DNA of 6,178 bases from Streptosporangiaceae bacterium (GTDB lineage Bacteria; Actinomycetota; Actinomycetes; Streptosporangiales; Streptosporangiaceae), in the NCBI GenBank assembly GCA_030045295.1, contig JASIGD010000453.1, positions 1-6,178 on the forward strand, read 5' to 3'. The first letter of the stretch is position 1, and each line of letters opens with the position of its first letter. The position numbers and the translations under genes were made by a program. This document shows, in pieces, positions 4,336 to 6,178 of this stretch. Below the pieces are notes generated by a model that ran no database searches, was not told where the DNA came from, and saw only the letters and a list, made by a program, of their open reading frames with translations.

Positions 4336-4977
4336 TCAGCGCGCCGCGATCTCGTACCGCCCCGGCTGCCTAGTCAGCCACTGCCAGAACGTCCGGCGCG
4401 GCGGCCGCGCGACGAAGTGACCGCTGCCCACCTTGCCCGCCACCTCGATCCGCAGCAGCTCGGGCACGTCGGGTCCCCACGGCGCGCGGACTTTCACGTG
4501 GCCGCTGCGGACCGCCACGTCGTCGGTGTCCACCACGATGCCCGGCTTGGTGATGAGGATCATGTGACCGCTGCGCACTTCCGCGTCAAGCTGGAGCGTT
4601 CGCTGCGTGATGACGGCCTGGGTGAAATCCAGTTTCACGTGGCCGCTGCTGACCCGCGCCTCGATCCGCTGCGGCACGACCCACCGGCCGTCCCGCTTCG
4701 CGTGACCGCTGCCGCACTCGATACGCACGACGTCCTTGACCCTGGGCGCCGGCACGCTCGCCCCGGACCCGGCGGCGGGCAGGTCGGAGACGAGCTTCGC
4801 CAGCTCACCGTACGTGCGCGCCGACAGGGCCAGTTCCAGCCGTTCGTCGAGTTCCTCCGCGGTCAGCCGCCCGTCTCCCGCGGACACTCGCAGCAGCTCC
4901 ACCACCCGGTCCCGGTCCTCGTGCGAGGCGCGCAGCTCGCTCGGGGCCACCTCGCTGCCGGGTTCGGAATCCGCCAT
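4336..4977 (-). CDS. DUF1707 protein with C-terminal SGH beta-repeats
   Basis: 213 residues. The N-terminal DUF1707 (SHOCT-like) domain spans about 15-67, with the typical LRASHEDRDRVVELL, DGRLTAEELDERLELALSAR and YGELAKLVSDLP. A short Ser/Pro linker leads to a repeat region with five SGH motifs: GSGHAKRD (89-96), SSGHVKLD (110-117), RSGHMILI (136-143), RSGHVKVR (158-165) and GSGHFVAR (184-191). The strands between them suggest a small beta-solenoid, related to LiaF/DUF4097-like C-terminal domains. It ends with RRTFWQWLTRQPGRYEI. No membrane segment is seen. DUF1707 proteins are widespread in actinomycetes and of unknown function; some sit near envelope-stress regulators. The ATG at 4977 follows TAGAGT by 6 bases and lacks a Shine-Dalgarno, fitting a leaderless first gene. 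It heads the minus-strand cluster and is divergent from the ABC exporter operon. Confidence 0.88.
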   Translation of the reverse strand: MADSEPGSEVAPSELRASHEDRDRVVELLRVSAGDGRLTAEELDERLELALSARTYGELAKLVSDLPAAGSGASVPAPRVKDVVRIECGSGHAKRDGRWVVPQRIEARVSSGHVKLDFTQAVITQRTLQLDAEVRSGHMILITKPGIVVDTDDVAVRSGHVKVRAPWGPDVPELLRIEVAGKVGSGHFVARPPRRTFWQWLTRQPGRYEIAAR

Positions 4978-4983
4978 GGGAAA

Positions 4984-4989
4984 ACTCTA
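4984..4989 (-). promoter_or_regulatory. Predicted -10 of the DUF1707 gene
   Basis: TAGAGT on the minus strand, four of six matches to TATAAT, ends 6 bases before ATG 4977. A 13-bp palindrome abuts it on the upstream side. No clear -35 is visible. Confidence 0.4.
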
Positions 4990-5002
4990 AAGCCGACGGC
5001 TT
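4990..5002. promoter_or_regulatory. 13-bp palindrome next to the DUF1707 -10, possible operator
   Basis: AAGCCG-A-CGGCTT is a perfect 6-1-6 inverted repeat directly upstream of the predicted -10 of the DUF1707 gene and within the DNA between the divergent promoters. Position and symmetry suit a repressor site. No regulator gene is seen nearby. Confidence 0.35.
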
Positions 5003-5066
5003 GTCCGGTACCACGCGCCGCCCGCTGGCCTCCGCTCGCGGGGTTAATCAACTGCTGCCTCCTTCA

Positions 5067-5072
5067 TATAAT
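5067..5072 (+). promoter_or_regulatory. Promoter -10 of the ABC exporter operon (leaderless)
   Basis: A perfect TATAAT ends 7 bases before ATG 5080, placing transcription start on or next to the start codon. TTAATC (5044-5049), 17 bases upstream, is a weak -35 candidate with three matches to TTGACA. No Shine-Dalgarno is present before the ATG. Confidence 0.6.
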
Positions 5073-5079
5073 CCCGGTG

Positions 5080-6033
5080 ATGACTGACATGTGCGTCACA
5101 GATGAGCGGGTGACCGGTCGCCTCGCCGTCCAGGTCCGCGGCCTGCGGATGAGCTTCGGCGCTACCGAGGTCCTGCACGGCGTGGATTTCGACGTCGCTT
5201 GCGGCGAGGTGTTCTGCCTGCTCGGACCGAACGGCGCGGGTAAGACCACGACCCTGGAGATCCTGGAGGGCTTCCGGCCGCCGACGGCCGGGCTGGTCCG
5301 TGTCCTCGGCCTGGATCCCGCGGTGCACGCGGCCAAGCTCCGCCAGCGGGCCGGGATGGTCTTGCAGGAATGCGGCTTTCCCCGGCAGGCTCGCGTAGCC
5401 GAGCTTCTCGACCTGTGGCGGACCTACTACCCCAAACCCCGCCCGCTCGGTGACCTGCTCGAGGTCGTGGAGCTTGCCGAGGTCAGCAACACCCAGGTGC
5501 GCAAGTTGTCCGTAGGTCAGCGCCGGCGGCTGGACTTCGCCCTGGCCCTGGCGGGCGATCCCGACCTGATCTTCCTCGACGAGCCGACCACCGGCTTCGA
5601 CCCGGAGGCGCGCCGCCGGTGCTGGGCGGCCATCGAGAACCTCCGCGGGCTCGGCAAGACGATCCTGCTCACCACGCACTACCTGGATGAGGCGGAACGG
5701 CTGGCCGACCGGATCGCCATCCTGAAGGCGGGCCGGATCGAACTGGCCGGGACGACGCACGAGGTCGCCGTCCGGGCCGGCCTGGCCACCCGGATTTCCT
5801 TTACCACCCCATCGGCCCTGCGCCAGGGCGAGGTCGCGCTCCCGGACGGGATCGATCTGGCCGTCTGCGGCCCGCTGTCGGTCTGCCACACCGAGCACGC
5901 CGCGACGACGCTGCGCCGGCTCCTTGACTGGGCGCAGCAGAACAGCCTCGGCGACCTGGACGGCCTCGCCGTCACCGCGCCCAGCCTCGAAGACACGTAC
6001 CTGCAGCTCACCGGCGCAGACCAGGATCCGTAG
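5080..6033 (+). CDS. ABC exporter ATP-binding protein (DrrA-like)
   Basis: 317 residues, standard for the drug-resistance (DrrA/CcmA-like) ATPases of ABC-2 exporters. In order: GPNGAGKTT (Walker A, 49-57), Q-loop MVLQE (Q96), signature LSVGQRRRL (143-151), Walker B LIFLDEPTTGFDP (163-175) and H-loop LLTTHYLDEAERLADR (H200). A C-terminal DUF4162-like tail ends with the family motif PSLEDTYLQLTG (301-312). The signature reads LSVGQ rather than LSGGQ, a tolerated variant. The protein would dimerise at the inner face of the membrane and power its permease, encoded next. Cargo is unknown: a drug, lipid or toxic metabolite. The frame is open far upstream to 4255, but that part is antisense shadow. 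ATG 5080 is chosen because homology begins about 15 residues later and TATAAT lies 7 bases before it. GTG 5077 in frame is a minor alternative. Confidence 0.93.
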   Translation: MTDMCVTDERVTGRLAVQVRGLRMSFGATEVLHGVDFDVACGEVFCLLGPNGAGKTTTLEILEGFRPPTAGLVRVLGLDPAVHAAKLRQRAGMVLQECGFPRQARVAELLDLWRTYYPKPRPLGDLLEVVELAEVSNTQVRKLSVGQRRRLDFALALAGDPDLIFLDEPTTGFDPEARRRCWAAIENLRGLGKTILLTTHYLDEAERLADRIAILKAGRIELAGTTHEVAVRAGLATRISFTTPSALRQGEVALPDGIDLAVCGPLSVCHTEHAATTLRRLLDWAQQNSLGDLDGLAVTAPSLEDTYLQLTGADQDP

Positions 6034-6068
6034 AACCCGTATCAGCCAAGCCGAAGAAAGAATCACAC

Positions 6069-6178
6069 GTGACCAGATCGGTTCGCCTCGCCGCCAGGCA
6101 GGCGCTACTGGAGCAGCGCAGCTTCTGGCGCAGTGCCGAGTACGCGCTGTTCACCTTCGCTTTCCCGTTGATGATCCT
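6069..6178 (+). CDS. ABC-2 type permease, N-terminal part (cut by right edge)
   Basis: GTG 6069 opens a frame that runs off the window after 36 codons. It begins with a short basic amphipathic stretch (RSVRLAARQALLEQRSFWRS), followed by a hydrophobic segment starting near YALFTFAFPLMI that looks like the first membrane helix of an ABC-2 permease. It lies 35 bases after the ATPase stop on the same strand, the usual order for DrrA-DrrB-like pairs, so it is the likely membrane partner. AAGAAAG about 8 bases before the GTG is a weak Shine-Dalgarno. The family call rests on this short N-terminus and the context. Confidence 0.75.
   Translation, partial: MTRSVRLAARQALLEQRSFWRSAEYALFTFAFPLMI

Noticed and set aside
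4255..5079. 592-residue version of the ABC ATPase
   Set aside because: The first 275 codons lie antisense to the DUF1707 gene and resemble no ATPase. The canonical domain starts after ATG 5080, which has a promoter -10 at the right distance.
5044..6066. 340-residue minus-strand frame opposite the ABC ATPase
   Set aside because: It is the antisense mirror of a strongly conserved gene and has no recognisable motif; long antisense frames are expected from high GC at third positions.

Overview
The window is GC-rich (clearly high GC at third codon positions, with long antisense shadow frames) and carries protein families typical of Actinomycetota: single and tandem glyoxalase-like VOC proteins, a DUF1707 protein, an MmcQ/YjbR protein and a DrrA-like exporter ATPase. 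A high-GC actinomycete is the best guess; I cannot name a genus. No rRNA, tRNA, CRISPR array, transposase or phage gene was seen.

Layout. 1-254 (+) is the 3' end of aroE (shikimate dehydrogenase). 338-721 (+) is a single-domain VOC protein. A degenerate 13-bp tandem repeat (719-796) separates it from a convergent NUDIX hydrolase (815-1381, -). An apparent two-gene minus-strand operon follows, running from an NTF2/SnoaL-like protein (2217 to 1891) into an MmcQ/YjbR protein (1866 to 1519). Divergent from it is a HAD phosphatase (2257-2865, +), whose stop codon interlocks with that of a convergent HEAGH metalloprotease-like gene (3452 to 2862, -). That gene is the last member of a compact minus-strand cluster: DUF1707 plus SGH-repeat protein (4977 to 4336), an orphan 43-codon Walker A fragment (4333 to 4202), a tandem-VOC protein (4186 to 3449), then the protease-like gene through an ATGA overlap. 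Divergent from the cluster, an ABC exporter operon (5080 to beyond the right edge, +) encodes a DrrA-like ATPase and the start of its membrane partner.

Most of the window reads as small accessory and housekeeping enzymes, not one evident pathway. The only clear functional pairing is the ABC ATPase with its permease. The tandem-VOC and protease-like genes are probably co-translated, but no shared function can be read from sequence.

The most notable signal is regulatory. Five first-in-operon genes have a -10-like hexamer ending 6-7 bases before the preferred start codon and no convincing Shine-Dalgarno sequence, the architecture of leaderless mRNAs. An internal operon gene (MmcQ) instead has a good Shine-Dalgarno. 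This pattern moves the preferred starts of the NUDIX and NTF2-like genes downstream of the longest open frame. Other points of interest are the 13-bp tandem repeat, the truncated P-loop gene, the stand-alone FtsH-peptidase-like protein without an AAA+ partner, and the five SGH repeats in the DUF1707 protein.
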